From Alteromonas mediterranea DE (GTDB taxonomy: Bacteria > Pseudomonadota > Gammaproteobacteria > Enterobacterales > Alteromonadaceae), in assembly GCF_000020585.3 (NCBI RefSeq), contig NC_011138.3, positions 2,027,136 through 2,091,135 on the forward strand: DNA of 64,000 nucleotides, written 5' to 3'. Positions within the stretch are counted from its first letter, which is position 1, and each line of letters begins with the position of its first letter. Under the pieces are notes generated by a model. It did not search any database and was not told the origin of the DNA. It was given only the letters and a program-made list of their open reading frames with translations. The translations under genes and the position numbers were made by a program. Below are positions 13,482 through 23,105 of this stretch, one piece after another.

Positions 13482-13667
13482 TTAACGCGTTTTAGTGTCT
13501 TCCTCTAGCCACCTTTTAATAAGATGCGCTATACGCGTGTGATCGTCTTCACTCATACTCATTAAAAACTTGCCGTTGCGCTCCTTGTACCGGGCTTTTT
13601 GCTGGCCTTTTTGCATTATTCGTGAGAACGGTGAAGGCGCATTCTTGTGCGATGAAATTTTTTTCAT
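13482..13667 (-). CDS. Small basic protein of unknown function, 61 residues
   Basis: Not a family I can name. MKKISSHKNAPSPFSRIMQK leads a basic N-terminal half rich in Lys and Arg, followed by a compact acidic-basic helix-like end (SMSEDDHTRIAHLIKRWLEE). It is probably real: ACGGAG stands six bases before the ATG, the upstream gap to the divergent DoxX gene is short, and composition is protein-like. Its size and charge suggest nucleic-acid or ribosome contact, which is only a guess. Confidence 0.6.
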   Translation of the reverse strand: MKKISSHKNAPSPFSRIMQKGQQKARYKERNGKFLMSMSEDDHTRIAHLIKRWLEEDTKTR

Positions 13668-13709
13668 ACTGCTCCGTTCTTATTCTGAAATATTGAAAAA
13701 GGCAAAACG

Positions 13710-14324
13710 ATGATAAAAATTTACCAACAGTTTGTAGCACGACTACAGTTAGCCAACGGCATTCCGCTATTTTTGTTACGCTTATATTTAGCACCGGTAA
13801 TGATACAAGCTGGTTGGAATAAAGCATCTAGTTTTGACAGCATAGTAGACTGGTTTGGAAATGAGGATTACGGTTTAGGCTTGCCTATACCATTTGTAAT
13901 GGCATTTTTGGCCACCGCCGCTGAACTGGTTGGGGGTGTACTGTTATTATTTGGGGCATTAACTCGCCTAGTCAGTATCCCGTTAATGATCACTATGGTC
14001 GTTGCTATGGTTAGTGTACATGCTGATAATGGCTGGTTGGCTATTGCTGACGCGTCTTCTTGGCTTGCTGACGGTACTATCGTGCTTAATGAAAGTGTTA
14101 TGGCTGCGCCCGAAAAACTATCGGCTGCGAAATCACTATTACAAAACCATGGCCATTACGAATGGTTAACGTCAAGCGGCAACTTTGTGGTGCTGAATAA
14201 CGGTATTGAATTTGCTGCGACGTATTTCGTTATGCTATTGGTTCTGTTTGTATATGGCGGAGGACGGTTTTTAAGCGTCGATTATTACTTTAAACAATTT
14301 TTTGCGCCTAAAATGCCTTCATAG
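13710..14324 (+). CDS. DoxX family integral membrane protein
   Basis: 204-residue DoxX-type protein with about four membrane segments: LFLLRLYLAPVMIQAGWNKA near 20-40, FVMAFLATAAELVGGVLLLF near 62-81, VSIPLMITMVVAMVSVH near 89-105 and FAATYFVMLLVLFVYGGG near the C-terminus. The GWNKA and ELVGG motifs are typical. A long loop (about 108-160) separates the third and fourth segments. DoxX proteins are linked to quinone or thiol redox in some bacteria, but this subgroup is uncharacterised. Divergent from the 61-residue gene; a terminator follows. Confidence 0.85.
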   Translation: MIKIYQQFVARLQLANGIPLFLLRLYLAPVMIQAGWNKASSFDSIVDWFGNEDYGLGLPIPFVMAFLATAAELVGGVLLLFGALTRLVSIPLMITMVVAMVSVHADNGWLAIADASSWLADGTIVLNESVMAAPEKLSAAKSLLQNHGHYEWLTSSGNFVVLNNGIEFAATYFVMLLVLFVYGGGRFLSVDYYFKQFFAPKMPS

Positions 14325-14354
14325 TACAAGCAATACAGCGCTTGATTAACGCGC

Positions 14355-14384
14355 TAAAAGACCGGATATTTCTGGTCTTTTTTG
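14355..14384 (+). terminator. Terminator of the DoxX gene
   Basis: Stem AAAGACCGGA / TCTGGTCTTT with one G-T pair and loop TATT, followed by T residues. Confidence 0.85.
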
Positions 14385-14503
14385 TTTATGGACCGTAGGA
14401 TCTAGCATACAACCAACCATACCGCTTTTACGGGTATGCTTTTAGGTAACTAGAGACTTTTAACGCTCTAGATTACGCACGAATTTGATATGTAGGGACG
14501 TAG

Positions 14504-15055
14504 ATGGACGCTTTAACATTGTTACTTAACAGAAGTTCTCAGCCGCGTTTAGAAGCGCCAGCACCAAGTGGTGATGCACTTGAAAATATTATGCAGGCTG
14601 CTCTGCGCGCACCTGATCATGCGTGTCTAACACCATGGCGTTTTATTGTATGTACGGGAAAGGGGTTAGATAAGCTAGGTGCATTGTATGAAAAGTCGGC
14701 TATCGAAAACGGTAAGCCACAAAAAGACATAGAAAGGGCAGTGCAGCTTCCGCATCGCGCGCCCATGGTCGTTGTTGCAATTGCAAAGCATATTGAACAT
14801 GAAAAAGTGCCAAGAGTTGAGCAAATCGCTTCGGCCAGCTGTGGCGTTATGGCCATGCAAATGGCGGCAGTTGCGCAGGGCTTTAACGGTATGTGGCGCA
14901 CAGGCAATTATGCGCAATGCGAAACGGTAAGGAATGGTTTAGGTCTTAGCGAAGACGATGAGCTGGTTGGATTCTTGTATCTTGGCACGCCGGCCTTCGA
15001 ACCTGCGCCTAAGCCGCAGAGAAATAGTGGCGACTATTTCGAATTTTGGCAGTAA
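14504..15055 (+). CDS. ydjA: Nitroreductase family protein, YdjA-like
   Basis: FMN-dependent oxidoreductase of the compact YdjA subgroup; 183 residues, the same as E. coli YdjA. Shared blocks: MDALTLLLNR at the start, ALRAPDHACLTPWRF (FMN-binding Arg/Pro region, about 33-47), KVPRVEQIASASCGVMAMQM near 104-123, VAQGFNGMWRTG near 126-137 and ELVGFLYLGTP. Physiological substrate unknown. AGGGACG precedes the ATG. Followed by two nested hairpins that separate it from the convergent DUF2797 gene. Confidence 0.9.
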   Translation: MDALTLLLNRSSQPRLEAPAPSGDALENIMQAALRAPDHACLTPWRFIVCTGKGLDKLGALYEKSAIENGKPQKDIERAVQLPHRAPMVVVAIAKHIEHEKVPRVEQIASASCGVMAMQMAAVAQGFNGMWRTGNYAQCETVRNGLGLSEDDELVGFLYLGTPAFEPAPKPQRNSGDYFEFWQ

Positions 15056-15085
15056 ATTGGCGCGTTCGTGGGTTGCTAAACGCTA

Positions 15086-15131
15086 AAAGGTCTACAAGCG
15101 TTTACGTAAAAGCAAATGCGAGTAGACCTTT
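15086..15131. terminator. Long-looped hairpin after the nitroreductase gene
   Basis: Perfect 10-base arms AAAGGTCTAC (15086-15095) and GTAGACCTTT (15122-15131) enclose a 26-base loop that itself contains TTTACGTAAA. Likely the terminator of the nitroreductase gene or of the convergent gene. Confidence 0.55.
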
Positions 15132-15163
15132 AGACGTCACATAATTCTAATATGTGACGTCTA
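15131..15163. terminator. Perfect 13-base inverted repeat overlapping the DUF2797 stop
   Basis: Arms TAGACGTCACATA (15131-15143) and TATGTGACGTCTA (15151-15163) with a 7-base loop. The right arm encodes the last codons of the DUF2797 gene, whose stop is at 15147-15149 inside the loop. No T run follows, so termination is a guess. Confidence 0.5.
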
Positions 15164-15986
15164 CGTTATAGCCTGCGAACTTTCTGATATTGATAACGCG
15201 GTCGCCATCTAACATCCAATATTGGCCTTTAATACCTGTTAGTACGCCAGAAAACGACGGTGTCTTATCTAAGTTTAACGACTTAATTTTCACCGGGTAG
15301 TCTTCTACAGGGTAATGAATATCGTGAATAGGCGTACTCACTTCCGACACCGCTTGCAGTCCTTTTTCTTGTTTCAACGCCGCTAGGTCGTTTTCAATCT
15401 TTTCCATTAGCTCCGTTTTGACTTGCTCAAGGTCCACCTCTTCTGGTTTCCCCTTTAGCATAGTGCGCCAGTTTGTTTTATCGGCAATGTGGTCTTTACA
15501 CAAGGTTTCAACTTGCCCACTTGTTAGTCTATCTGGCACGCGTAACATAACGGTTGCCTGGGTAGCGCCTTGATCCATCCATCGCGTCGACACGCCATCA
15601 GTTACCATTCGGGTAATTCCAACTTTCACCGTACCGGTATTAGCAAGATAAACAAAATGGTCGCTGAAGCAGTGTTCTTCTCCCCACTCGGGTTCTCTAC
15701 ATGTACCTTCGTGATAGTGGCATTTCTCAGGCTTGATAATACAACTGTCGCACTGCGCCAAGGAAATTAAGCAAGGGTAGCAATAACCTTGGTTAAAACT
15801 TTTCTTGGTTTTACGATTACAGTGCACACAGTTAATGTCACCCGAGAAGGTTACTGTTACTTCTTTACCTATTAGGCTGTTAATATCTAAAAACTCGTCA
15901 CCGATAGGGAGTGTATAGCGTACTGTATTGTCTTCATCGGCAGCGGTGCGCATTTTTCGCAGCATACCTGAATATGTTGTTGTCAC
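15147..15986 (-). CDS. DUF2797 family protein
   Basis: 279-residue protein of unknown function. The N-terminal half holds several Cys pairs likely to bind zinc: CVHC (about 53-56), CYPC, CDSC and further Cys/His up to EEHCFSDH near 105. A conserved core TGTVKVGITR near 120 resembles a GIY-YIG-like strand pattern noted for this family; that reading is tentative. The C-terminal part ends in SGVLTGIKGQYWMLDGDRVI, a family signature. Start GTG 15986 has AAGG eight bases upstream; an ATG seven codons later is possible. Upstream gap to ansA is 70 bases on the same strand. Confidence 0.85.
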   Translation of the reverse strand: MTTTYSGMLRKMRTAADEDNTVRYTLPIGDEFLDINSLIGKEVTVTFSGDINCVHCNRKTKKSFNQGYCYPCLISLAQCDSCIIKPEKCHYHEGTCREPEWGEEHCFSDHFVYLANTGTVKVGITRMVTDGVSTRWMDQGATQATVMLRVPDRLTSGQVETLCKDHIADKTNWRTMLKGKPEEVDLEQVKTELMEKIENDLAALKQEKGLQAVSEVSTPIHDIHYPVEDYPVKIKSLNLDKTPSFSGVLTGIKGQYWMLDGDRVINIRKFAGYNVDVTY

Positions 15987-16056
15987 TTTTAAAACCTTAT
16001 TTTTAAAACGTTGTCGTTTTATTGCCTGCTAACGCAAACGTTGCAGGTGTTTTATG

Positions 16057-17064
16057 TTAATCGCTTAACTCGCCGTGCAAGTTTTGTGTAAGCAGTTGAC
16101 TGATTTTTTCAAACGCAAGCCCTTTGCTTAACAAGTAATGTAATTTAGCGAGGGCGGCCTCTGGCGTCATATCACTACCCGATAATACGCCAACTTCTTG
16201 TAGGCCGTGCCCGGTCGCATAGCCGCCCATGTTTACGCGCCCGCGCATGCATTGCGTACAGTTTAAAACAGGGATTTCACGGGCTTTCGCGTATTTAAGT
16301 TGCGCGATAAGTTCAGGGTTTTGCGGCGCATTGCCTACACCATAACTTAGCAATATTAGTGCGTTAACGGGTTGCTGAAGCGTGTTTTTAATTACCTCAG
16401 GGGCAATACCTGGGTATAAGCTTACCATGCCAATAGGCTGGGCCTTTACGCTAGATACCGTTAAGGTATTGTTAGGTGTTTCTGCCAAGGTACCTGCTTT
16501 AATGCGAATATTGATCCCCGCTTCAAGTAACGGAGGGAAGTTAGGGGAATCAAAAGCACTAAATCCGTCGGCATCAACTTTTCGGCTGCGATTACCTCGA
16601 AGCAAACGGTTATTAAAAAACAGTCCTACTTCTGCAATCGGGTAGTTTGCCGCCACAAATAAGGCATTTAACAGGTTTACCTGACCATCTGAACGCAGTT
16701 CTGCTAACGGAATTTGTGAACCGGTAACAATCACAGGCTTCGTTAAGTCTTCTAACATAAAACTTAGCGCTGAAGCCGTGTATGCCATGGTATCTGTACC
16801 GTGCAAAATAATGAAGCCATCATACTTATCGTAGTTATCGGCAATGTCATCGGCGATACGCTGCCAATCTGACGGATCCATATCTGAGGAATCGATTAAA
16901 TTATCATATTCATGCAAGGTAAAAAGGGGCATTTCAGAGCGGTGAAACTCAGGCATCTTTTTTAGTGTTTCAGTTAAGAAGCCAGCAGCGGGTACGTAAC
17001 CTTGTTTAGAGGGTTTCATACCAATGGTGCCGCCTGTATAGGCAATGTAAATATGTTTGCGCAT
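16057..17064 (-). CDS. ansA: L-asparaginase I, cytoplasmic
   Basis: Hydrolyses asparagine to aspartate and ammonia. 335 residues with no signal peptide, fitting the cytosolic type I enzyme. First catalytic Thr in IAYTGGTIGM (about 8-17), second in ILHGTDTMAYTASAL (about 86-100), with Ser/Asp contacts in DSSDMDPSDW and VTGSQIPLAELRSDG. NNRLLRGNRSRKVDADGFSAF is typical of AnsA. It may share a transcript with the DUF2797 gene downstream. Confidence 0.95.
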   Translation of the reverse strand: MRKHIYIAYTGGTIGMKPSKQGYVPAAGFLTETLKKMPEFHRSEMPLFTLHEYDNLIDSSDMDPSDWQRIADDIADNYDKYDGFIILHGTDTMAYTASALSFMLEDLTKPVIVTGSQIPLAELRSDGQVNLLNALFVAANYPIAEVGLFFNNRLLRGNRSRKVDADGFSAFDSPNFPPLLEAGINIRIKAGTLAETPNNTLTVSSVKAQPIGMVSLYPGIAPEVIKNTLQQPVNALILLSYGVGNAPQNPELIAQLKYAKAREIPVLNCTQCMRGRVNMGGYATGHGLQEVGVLSGSDMTPEAALAKLHYLLSKGLAFEKISQLLTQNLHGELSD

Positions 17065-17281
17065 GAAATGACCTCACCCCTGTTTTTTGGGGGGCGTTTA
17101 AGGAGTTAAGCTACAATTCGCGCATTCTAACAATACCTACGGGTTTGTCACCCGTAATTATTTAGCAAGCAAAGGGCATAGCAAGAATTGCTGCTTATAA
17201 ATATAACGGCTAGCGAATTCTACTGCCGATGTCGTTTTATAAGTGCACGATAAAACGTTAAAAGGCGGAAAATGAGCACAA

Positions 17282-17307
17282 AAAAAGCGATGAAATCATC
17301 GCTTTTT
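17282..17307 (-). terminator. Terminator of lipB-lipA
   Basis: Perfect stem AAAAAGCGATGA / TCATCGCTTTTT with a two-base AA centre; the stem ends in T residues on the minus strand. It ends the ybeD-lipB-lipA unit. Confidence 0.85.
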
Positions 17308-17361
17308 AAAATCTGCAGTGCGTATTGGTTACGTATTTCAATTAATGAAATGGCGTTGACA

Positions 17362-18324
17362 TTATTTAACTTCTTTACCTGCCGCCTGTTGGTCAGCATG
17401 GTAACTTGAACGAACCATGGGGCCGCACGCTGCATGAGTAAAGCCAATCTCTTTGGCGTAATCGCCTAGCGCATCAAACTCTTTAGGGTGCACATAGCGT
17501 TTTACTGGGTAGTGGTGGCGGCTAGGCTGAAGGTACTGACCGAGTGTCAGCATATCAACATCATGAGCGCGCAGATCATCAAGTACCCCTTGAATCTCTT
17601 CGTTCTCTTCACCCATGCCCATCATTAAGCCCGACTTTGTCATTACGTCAGGATGTTGCGCTTTAAACTTCTTAAGCAAGTCTAATGACCACTGGTAATT
17701 TGCACCTGGACGACATTCTCGGTATAGGCGAGGAATGGTCTCAAGGTTGTGGTTAAACACATCAGGTACGCCGTTTTTGAAAATCTCCAACGCTCGGTCC
17801 ATACGGCCACGGAAGTCTGGCACTAATACTTCAATGGTTGTCGTTGGGCTGTGTTCGCGAATAGCATTAATGCAATCTACGAAGTGCTGGGCTCCACCGT
17901 CGCGAAGATCATCGCGGTCAACAGACGTAATAACCACGTAGCGCAAGTTCATTTCTGCAATCGTTTTAGCGAGCTTCTCTGGCTCCTCTGCACTTGGAGG
18001 CAAAGGCTTACCGTGAGCTACGTCACAGAAAGGACAACGGCGGGTACAAATATCACCTAATATCATAAAGGTGGCGGTACCGTGGTTGAAACACTCGGCT
18101 AGGTTAGGGCAACTTGCTTCTTCACATACCGAGTGAAGATTATTTTTGCGAAGTGTTTTCTTGATGTGATCAATTTTCTCGGTAGTACGAGGCAATTTGA
18201 TTTTTATCCACTCCGGCTTGCGCAGCATTTCTTCCTTTTCTGTAGGAATAATGGTGACGGGAATATGTTTTACTTTTTCATCATCACGGAGTTTTACCCC
18301 CGCTTGAGGTCGTGCGTTACTCAT
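17362..18324 (-). CDS. lipA: Lipoyl synthase
   Basis: Radical SAM enzyme that inserts two sulfurs into protein-bound octanoate, giving the lipoyl group of 2-oxoacid dehydrogenases. 320 residues from ATG 18324. Auxiliary cluster motif [12 protein letters not shown] near residues 69-80, radical-SAM cluster CTRRCPFC near 95-102, and C-terminal RSSYHAD whose Ser ligates the auxiliary cluster. ATG 18324 is preferred over an in-frame codon at 18354: AGAAGG precedes it and it overlaps the lipB stop by eight bases, giving coupling. Confidence 0.97.
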   Translation of the reverse strand: MSNARPQAGVKLRDDEKVKHIPVTIIPTEKEEMLRKPEWIKIKLPRTTEKIDHIKKTLRKNNLHSVCEEASCPNLAECFNHGTATFMILGDICTRRCPFCDVAHGKPLPPSAEEPEKLAKTIAEMNLRYVVITSVDRDDLRDGGAQHFVDCINAIREHSPTTTIEVLVPDFRGRMDRALEIFKNGVPDVFNHNLETIPRLYRECRPGANYQWSLDLLKKFKAQHPDVMTKSGLMMGMGEENEEIQGVLDDLRAHDVDMLTLGQYLQPSRHHYPVKRYVHPKEFDALGDYAKEIGFTHAACGPMVRSSYHADQQAAGKEVK

Positions 18325-18988
18325 CAAAACCTTCTTTATATATTGGCTGTGCAATGGAAAGCGCTTCTAGCAACAAATGCGTTAATTCATTACCAGCGGT
18401 TTCAAGCGTATTTGGGCCGTTAAGGCGCGCGGTATCTATCATTTCCATACCGGCATAACCACATGGGTTAATACGCTGAAACGGTGATAGGTCCATACTA
18501 ACATTTAAAGCCAACCCGTGAAACGAGCAGCCATTACGTATTCTTAAACCAAGAGAGCACACTTTCTTTTCGTCCACGTACACGCCAGGCGCGTCGGGCT
18601 TTGGATAGGCTTTTACACCGTACTTTGCGAGAAGTCCGACCACAGATTCTTCCATCGCTGTAACGAGGTGACGAACGCCAAGTTTTCTTCGCTTGATATT
18701 AAGCAATAAATAAATGACTTGTTGGCCCGGGCCGTGATAGGTGACTTGGCCGCCACGGTCTACTTGCACAACGGGAATATCGCCGGGCATAAGGATATGC
18801 TCAGCTTTCCCCGCTTGTCCTTGGGTAAAAACAGCGTCATGCTCGACTAGCCAAATCTCGTCTTGGGTGTGCTGGTCACGCTCATCGGTAAAGCGTTTCA
18901 TTGCCTCGAAAACAGGCTCATATGGCTGACGGCCTAGTTGGCGTACTACAACACCATTCGCTTCAGGCTGAATCGGCTGGTCACTCAC
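18317..18988 (-). CDS. lipB: Octanoyl-[acyl carrier protein]:protein octanoyltransferase
   Basis: Moves octanoate from ACP to the target Lys of lipoate-dependent enzymes, the step before LipA. 223 residues. Family motif [20 protein letters not shown] near 77-96, the acidic and Cys catalytic region [20 protein letters not shown] with active Cys near 175, and catalytic Lys in [10 protein letters not shown]. Starts at GTG 18988 directly after the ybeD stop, with no spacer, so the three genes are a tight operon. Confidence 0.95.
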   Translation of the reverse strand: MSDQPIQPEANGVVVRQLGRQPYEPVFEAMKRFTDERDQHTQDEIWLVEHDAVFTQGQAGKAEHILMPGDIPVVQVDRGGQVTYHGPGQQVIYLLLNIKRRKLGVRHLVTAMEESVVGLLAKYGVKAYPKPDAPGVYVDEKKVCSLGLRIRNGCSFHGLALNVSMDLSPFQRINPCGYAGMEMIDTARLNGPNTLETAGNELTHLLLEALSIAQPIYKEGFDE

Positions 18989-19252
18989 TTATAGTACAAC
19001 CCTAACAAGCTCAAGTTTGGCTAATTCTGTGTAGATGGTTTCCATATGCTCTTTACTGGTTACACGTACACTTATTGAAACCGAGTGGTAAGTACCTTTA
19101 CTACTTGGTTTAACTGCCGGGGAATAATCGCCAGGCGCGTGCTGTTGAAGACAGCTTACTACCTGTTCTGGTAGGTCTTCGTGTGCTACGCCCATTACTT
19201 TAAATGTTTGGTTTGTTGGAAAATCTAGTAGTTCGTCGAAACGGGTATCCAT
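18989..19252 (-). CDS. ybeD: YbeD family protein (DUF493)
   Basis: 87-residue ferredoxin-like-fold protein found almost always between dacA and lipB. The core [20 protein letters not shown] near 50-69 and [17 protein letters not shown] at the N-terminus are diagnostic. Proposed, without direct proof, to be a regulatory ACT-like domain connected with lipoate metabolism. Confidence 0.93.
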   Translation of the reverse strand: MDTRFDELLDFPTNQTFKVMGVAHEDLPEQVVSCLQQHAPGDYSPAVKPSSKGTYHSVSISVRVTSKEHMETIYTELAKLELVRVVL

Positions 19253-19282
19253 GCGATATCCTTGGTACTTAAAATATCATAT

Positions 19283-19315
19283 AAAAAAACGGCCAGATTG
19301 TAACAAATCTGGCCG
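19283..19315 (-). terminator. Terminator of dacA
   Basis: Stem CGGCCAGATT (19290-19299) / AATCTGGCCG (19306-19315), followed on the minus strand by seven T residues. Confidence 0.92.
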
Positions 19316-19371
19316 CTTCACAACTAGCTTTTTAATCACTCGCTTTTTAAAGCGTAGTCATCTATTTGCTT

Positions 19372-20556
19372 TTACTCGTCGTCAAAGCCTAGCTGAAGCA
19401 TAATGTAGTCTTTGGCGCGGTTGAAGAAGCTACCTTCTTTTACTTCTTGAAGGGTTACCAGTGGGTAACTTGCCACGTCTTCACCTTCTAGCTGTAGGTA
19501 TAGCTTACCGACTACTTGACCTTTAGCTAGCGGGGCTTCCAGTTTGTCGTCTAACTCAAAGTTAGCTTCCAAATTCGCCGCTTGACCGCGAGGAATAGTA
19601 ATGGGGGTAGATTGATTAATTCCAAGGTCTACCGTTTCTCTATCACCCATGTAAATGCGGTGGGCGACAAAACTGTGTCCCGCTTGATAAGGGGTAAGCG
19701 TTTCGTAAAAGCGGAAGCCGTATTTAAGTAGTTTTTTGTTTTCTACTTTACGTGCACGTTCGCTATCAGTACCCATTACCACAGAAATTAGGCGCATGCC
19801 GCCTTGCTCAGCAGATGTAATTAGGCTGTAGCCTGCATCTGAGGTGTGGCCCGTCTTGATACCGTCAACATTTAAGCTTTTATCCCACAGTAAGCTATTG
19901 CGGTTGTACTGTTTAATACCGTTGTAGGTAAATTCTTTTTCACTGTAAATTTTATACATTTCAGGTGTCTCGGCAATAAGTGCACGAGAAAGAATAGCCA
20001 TGTCACGAGGGGTGGTGTAGTGGTCAGGATCATGTAATCCGTGAGCATTTACCCAATGAGAGGCTGTCATACCCAACGAGGCGCTGTGAGCGTTCATCAT
20101 GCTTGCAAATGCAGATTCCGAACCTGCAACATGTTCAGCCATAGCAACGCAGGCATCGTTACCTGATTGCACTACAATGCCGCGCAGTAGGTCGCTAACG
20201 GAAACTTGCGTGCCCACTTCAATAAACATTTTTGAAGAATCTGGGAATTTCTTAGCCCATGCATTTTCAGAAATGGTAACTTCATCATCTAGGCTAATAT
20301 TGCCCGCTTGAAGTTCTTTACCAATCACATAAATGGTCATGATCTTTGTTAAACTTGCTGGTGCAAGCTGCATATCTGCGTTTTTCGACGCGATGACGTG
20401 ACCTGTTTCATAGTCGGTAAGTAAGAAACCTTCTGCAGCGACTGATGGAGCAGGCGGAGTGACTACAGCAGCACTGGCTGTATGTAACAATGTCCCTAAC
20501 ACCAAAAAGGCAAATGAAAGTAATGACGGTTTAGCGCGTTGAATTATTCTGAGCAT
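19372..20556 (-). CDS. dacA: D-alanyl-D-alanine carboxypeptidase, PBP5/6 type
   Basis: Removes the terminal D-Ala from peptidoglycan pentapeptides on the outer face of the inner membrane. 394 residues. Hydrophobic signal peptide (about 10-29, ending ASA). Penicillin-binding motifs in order: SLTK (about 67-70, active Ser), SGN (about 132) and KTG (about 235). A C-terminal beta domain follows and the end (FFNRAKDYIMLQLGF) looks like the amphipathic membrane anchor of PBP5. A terminator separates it from ybeD, and a 459-base gap from rlpA, so it probably has its own promoter. Confidence 0.95.
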   Translation of the reverse strand: MLRIIQRAKPSLLSFAFLVLGTLLHTASAAVVTPPAPSVAAEGFLLTDYETGHVIASKNADMQLAPASLTKIMTIYVIGKELQAGNISLDDEVTISENAWAKKFPDSSKMFIEVGTQVSVSDLLRGIVVQSGNDACVAMAEHVAGSESAFASMMNAHSASLGMTASHWVNAHGLHDPDHYTTPRDMAILSRALIAETPEMYKIYSEKEFTYNGIKQYNRNSLLWDKSLNVDGIKTGHTSDAGYSLITSAEQGGMRLISVVMGTDSERARKVENKKLLKYGFRFYETLTPYQAGHSFVAHRIYMGDRETVDLGINQSTPITIPRGQAANLEANFELDDKLEAPLAKGQVVGKLYLQLEGEDVASYPLVTLQEVKEGSFFNRAKDYIMLQLGFDDE

Positions 20557-21015
20557 GGTTCTAATTTCTTTGACCGTTATATCCGTGTGAGTTAAAGCTT
20601 ACCTTATTAACGCGAAGACCGCGAAACAAGACTACCCATTTTTAGCTTTAGTTCAGTTCGAAACTGAATCCTGTCTTTGCAGCCTCATTGTATCGCAGAG
20701 GCAACGTGAGATCTTAACGAAAGGCTGCTTATAAGACTAGGTTTTATCAAAAAGTTTACGTCTTAGTAGGTCTAAGGCGAAGAAACCGTGATATTGCCTG
20801 TTGAATGACACAATGCTGACACATTCTCGGTGGATTTATGGGCGATGGGGCGTTACGGGTTATGCATCAGCAAAGTAGAAAAGCCCATCTTTGCTCTTTT
20901 TTTTACGATAGGCATAGACAGTAAAAGTAGGGTAAATAAAAAGGGCGCTAACACAACAGGTGGATATAAAAGCGGGTCCATATTGCGGTATAGGGTTTGC
21001 GTTTTAGAGCCTAGG
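20557..21015. other. Intergenic region rlpA/dacA
   Basis: 459 bases with no supported gene; one 63-residue plus-strand reading frame has no ribosome-binding site and no recognisable content. Probably contains the dacA promoter. Confidence 0.45.
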
Positions 21016-21984
21016 TTATAAAGTCTGTGTTATAGCATACGCGTTAGGGTAGCCATTTTGTTTTAATTGCTGAAGTACTTCGGCCACAACCGCTTCATCG
21101 TGAATCGGGCCAAGTTGAAGTTTATAGATGTTATTATCAACGGGTAGGTGGGCAGGTATTTGGTATAGCGCTGATAGTACGTTAGATATAGATTTTGCCT
21201 TTGCTGCGTTAGACAATGCGGCAACTTGAATGTAAATAGCGTCTTTTAATAAGCCATCGCCTTTCTCTGGCGCCGCTTCTTCCTGTGCATTATTTGACGG
21301 GGATGCACTGGCTACCTGCGTTGAAGGTTCAACAGCAATACCGAGGTATTCGTCATAAGATACCGTGGGGCCATTACCTACAGTGACATTATTTTGTTCG
21401 TCGAAATGGATAACTTCGAGTTTAACTTTCGCTGTGCCTTTACTGTGATAACCTAGTTTAACTGCCGCAGCATAAGATAAGTCTATAATTCGGTTTTCGT
21501 GAAATGGCCCTCGGTCATTCACGCGAACAATGGCTTGTTTATTATTCTCTAAATTGGTTACGCGAACGTAAGACGGCAGGGGCAGGGTTTTGTGCGCCGC
21601 GCTCATAGCGAACATATTATAGGTTTCACCATTTGACGTTAGATGGCCATGGAATTTTTGCCCATACCAACTTGCAAAACCGACTTCTTCGTAGCCCTTG
21701 CCATTTTGCATTGGCGTATAATGTTTTCCGAGCACCTTGTAGGGCCGACTGTTAAACATTCTATAAGCTTCGTACTTAGGAACAGCGTCTAGCGTTTCCG
21801 GCGTTTTTGCAACGTACTTTGGCGCAGAGTCTTGGTGCTGGGTGTAGCGTCCAGATTGTTTTGGTGCACTTTGGCAGCCTACCAAAAACGCACCGACAAC
21901 AAATATAGCCAAATAACGATAGCATCGCTTGTTTACGCGATTTACATTGTGTATCTCAAGTACCGAAATAAGATGTCGCAACAT
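21016..21984 (-). CDS. rlpA: Septal-ring lytic transglycosylase RlpA-like lipoprotein
   Basis: Outer-membrane lipoprotein that, in Pseudomonas, cleaves glycan strands lacking stem peptides. 322 residues. Signal anchor with lipobox LVGC near residue 37. The double-psi beta-barrel core is clear: GFASWYGQKFHGHLTSNGE near 103-121 and VRVNDRGPFHENRIIDLSYA near 155-174, including the catalytic-type Asp. The last 75 residues form a SPOR-like domain (DAIYIQVAALSNAAKAKSIS...) for binding denuded glycan. The start is uncertain: ATG 21984, five bases after rodA, makes an unusually long N-terminal region before the lipobox, but no nearer ATG, GTG or TTG exists. Confidence 0.92.
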   Translation of the reverse strand: MLRHLISVLEIHNVNRVNKRCYRYLAIFVVGAFLVGCQSAPKQSGRYTQHQDSAPKYVAKTPETLDAVPKYEAYRMFNSRPYKVLGKHYTPMQNGKGYEEVGFASWYGQKFHGHLTSNGETYNMFAMSAAHKTLPLPSYVRVTNLENNKQAIVRVNDRGPFHENRIIDLSYAAAVKLGYHSKGTAKVKLEVIHFDEQNNVTVGNGPTVSYDEYLGIAVEPSTQVASASPSNNAQEEAAPEKGDGLLKDAIYIQVAALSNAAKAKSISNVLSALYQIPAHLPVDNNIYKLQLGPIHDEAVVAEVLQQLKQNGYPNAYAITQTL

Positions 21985-21989
21985 ACGGG

Positions 21990-23105
21990 TTATCTAGACA
22001 TTAAACGTTTTTGAGTGGCGATTGCCATAAGAATGCCAAATCCCGCCATCAAAGTCACCATGGATGTGCCGCCAAAGCTGACTAAAGGCAAGGGGACGCC
22101 AACAACGGGAAGTAACCCCGATACCATGCCCATGTTTACAAACACATAGACAAAAAAGGTGAGGGTGATACTGCCACCAAGCAGCTTAGCGTATGCGTCT
22201 TGCGCGCGGCTAGAAATAATAAGGCCCCTTAATATAATAAATATATAAATCGCCATTAAACACATCACCCCAGTGAGGCCAAATTCTTCACTGAACACAG
22301 AGAAGATAAAGTCGGTATGGCGCTCGGGCAAGAATTCTAACTGAGACTGAGTACCTTGCAGCCAACCTTTGCCATCTACCCCGCCTGAACCTATGGCAAT
22401 CTTCGATTGAATGATGTGATAGCCTGACCCTAAGGGATCGCTCTCTGGGTTGAGGAACGTAAGTACGCGTTGCTTTTGATAATCTTTCATAAGAAAGAAC
22501 CACATGACAGGTGCAAAAGCGCCGATTAACGCGCCCACTAGAGAGATTAAACGCCAGCTCATTCCCGCCAGAAATATGGCAAAGATGCCCGAGCTTGCAA
22601 TGAGAAGTGACGTGCCTAAGTCAGGCTGTTTTGCTATAAGAATGGTTGGCACCACCACTAAAGCAAACCCAACAACGATATGTGTGGTACGGGGGGGCAG
22701 CGTAAACTTACTGATATACCAAGCCACCATCATAGGTACTGCAAGCTTCATTAACTCGGAGGGCTGAAAGCGAATAAAGCCTAGATCTAGCCAGCGCTGA
22801 GCACCTTTCCCCATATCGCCGAAAAGCAACACGGCGATAAGCATGAGGAGCCCACCGACAAAAGCGTAAGGCGATAGAAACCGGTAGAACCCAAGAGGCA
22901 GTTGCGCTAAGCCGAACATAACAATGAAACTAAATCCAAGTCGAATGAACTGACGCTCCATTTGCCCCATATCTTGACCAGAAGCCGAAAACAACGTGAC
23001 CAGTCCCACTGCGCTTAGTACGAGTAGGCCAATTAACAACCAGCCGTCGATATGAATTCGCTGCAATAAACTAATTTTGTTAGGGTTTATGGTGGTTCGT
23101 TTCAC
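21990..23105 (-). CDS. rodA: Peptidoglycan glycosyltransferase RodA
   Basis: SEDS-family membrane polymerase that makes glycan strands for side-wall elongation in partnership with PBP2. 371 residues, about ten membrane segments. Signatures: [20 protein letters not shown] near 105-124, [13 protein letters not shown] with the functional Asp near 160, [19 protein letters not shown] near 250-268 and the C-terminal [23 protein letters not shown] 23105 overlaps the mrdA stop by one base (TAGTG), so synthesis of the two partners is coupled. Confidence 0.96.
   Translation of the reverse strand: MKRTTINPNKISLLQRIHIDGWLLIGLLVLSAVGLVTLFSASGQDMGQMERQFIRLGFSFIVMFGLAQLPLGFYRFLSPYAFVGGLLMLIAVLLFGDMGKGAQRWLDLGFIRFQPSELMKLAVPMMVAWYISKFTLPPRTTHIVVGFALVVVPTILIAKQPDLGTSLLIASSGIFAIFLAGMSWRLISLVGALIGAFAPVMWFFLMKDYQKQRVLTFLNPESDPLGSGYHIIQSKIAIGSGGVDGKGWLQGTQSQLEFLPERHTDFIFSVFSEEFGLTGVMCLMAIYIFIILRGLIISSRAQDAYAKLLGGSITLTFFVYVFVNMGMVSGLLPVVGVPLPLVSFGGTSMVTLMAGFGILMAIATQKRLMSR

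Noticed and set aside
20830..21021. 63-residue reading frame between dacA and rlpA
   Set aside because: No ribosome-binding site, no recognisable domain, and it runs antisense into the end of rlpA.
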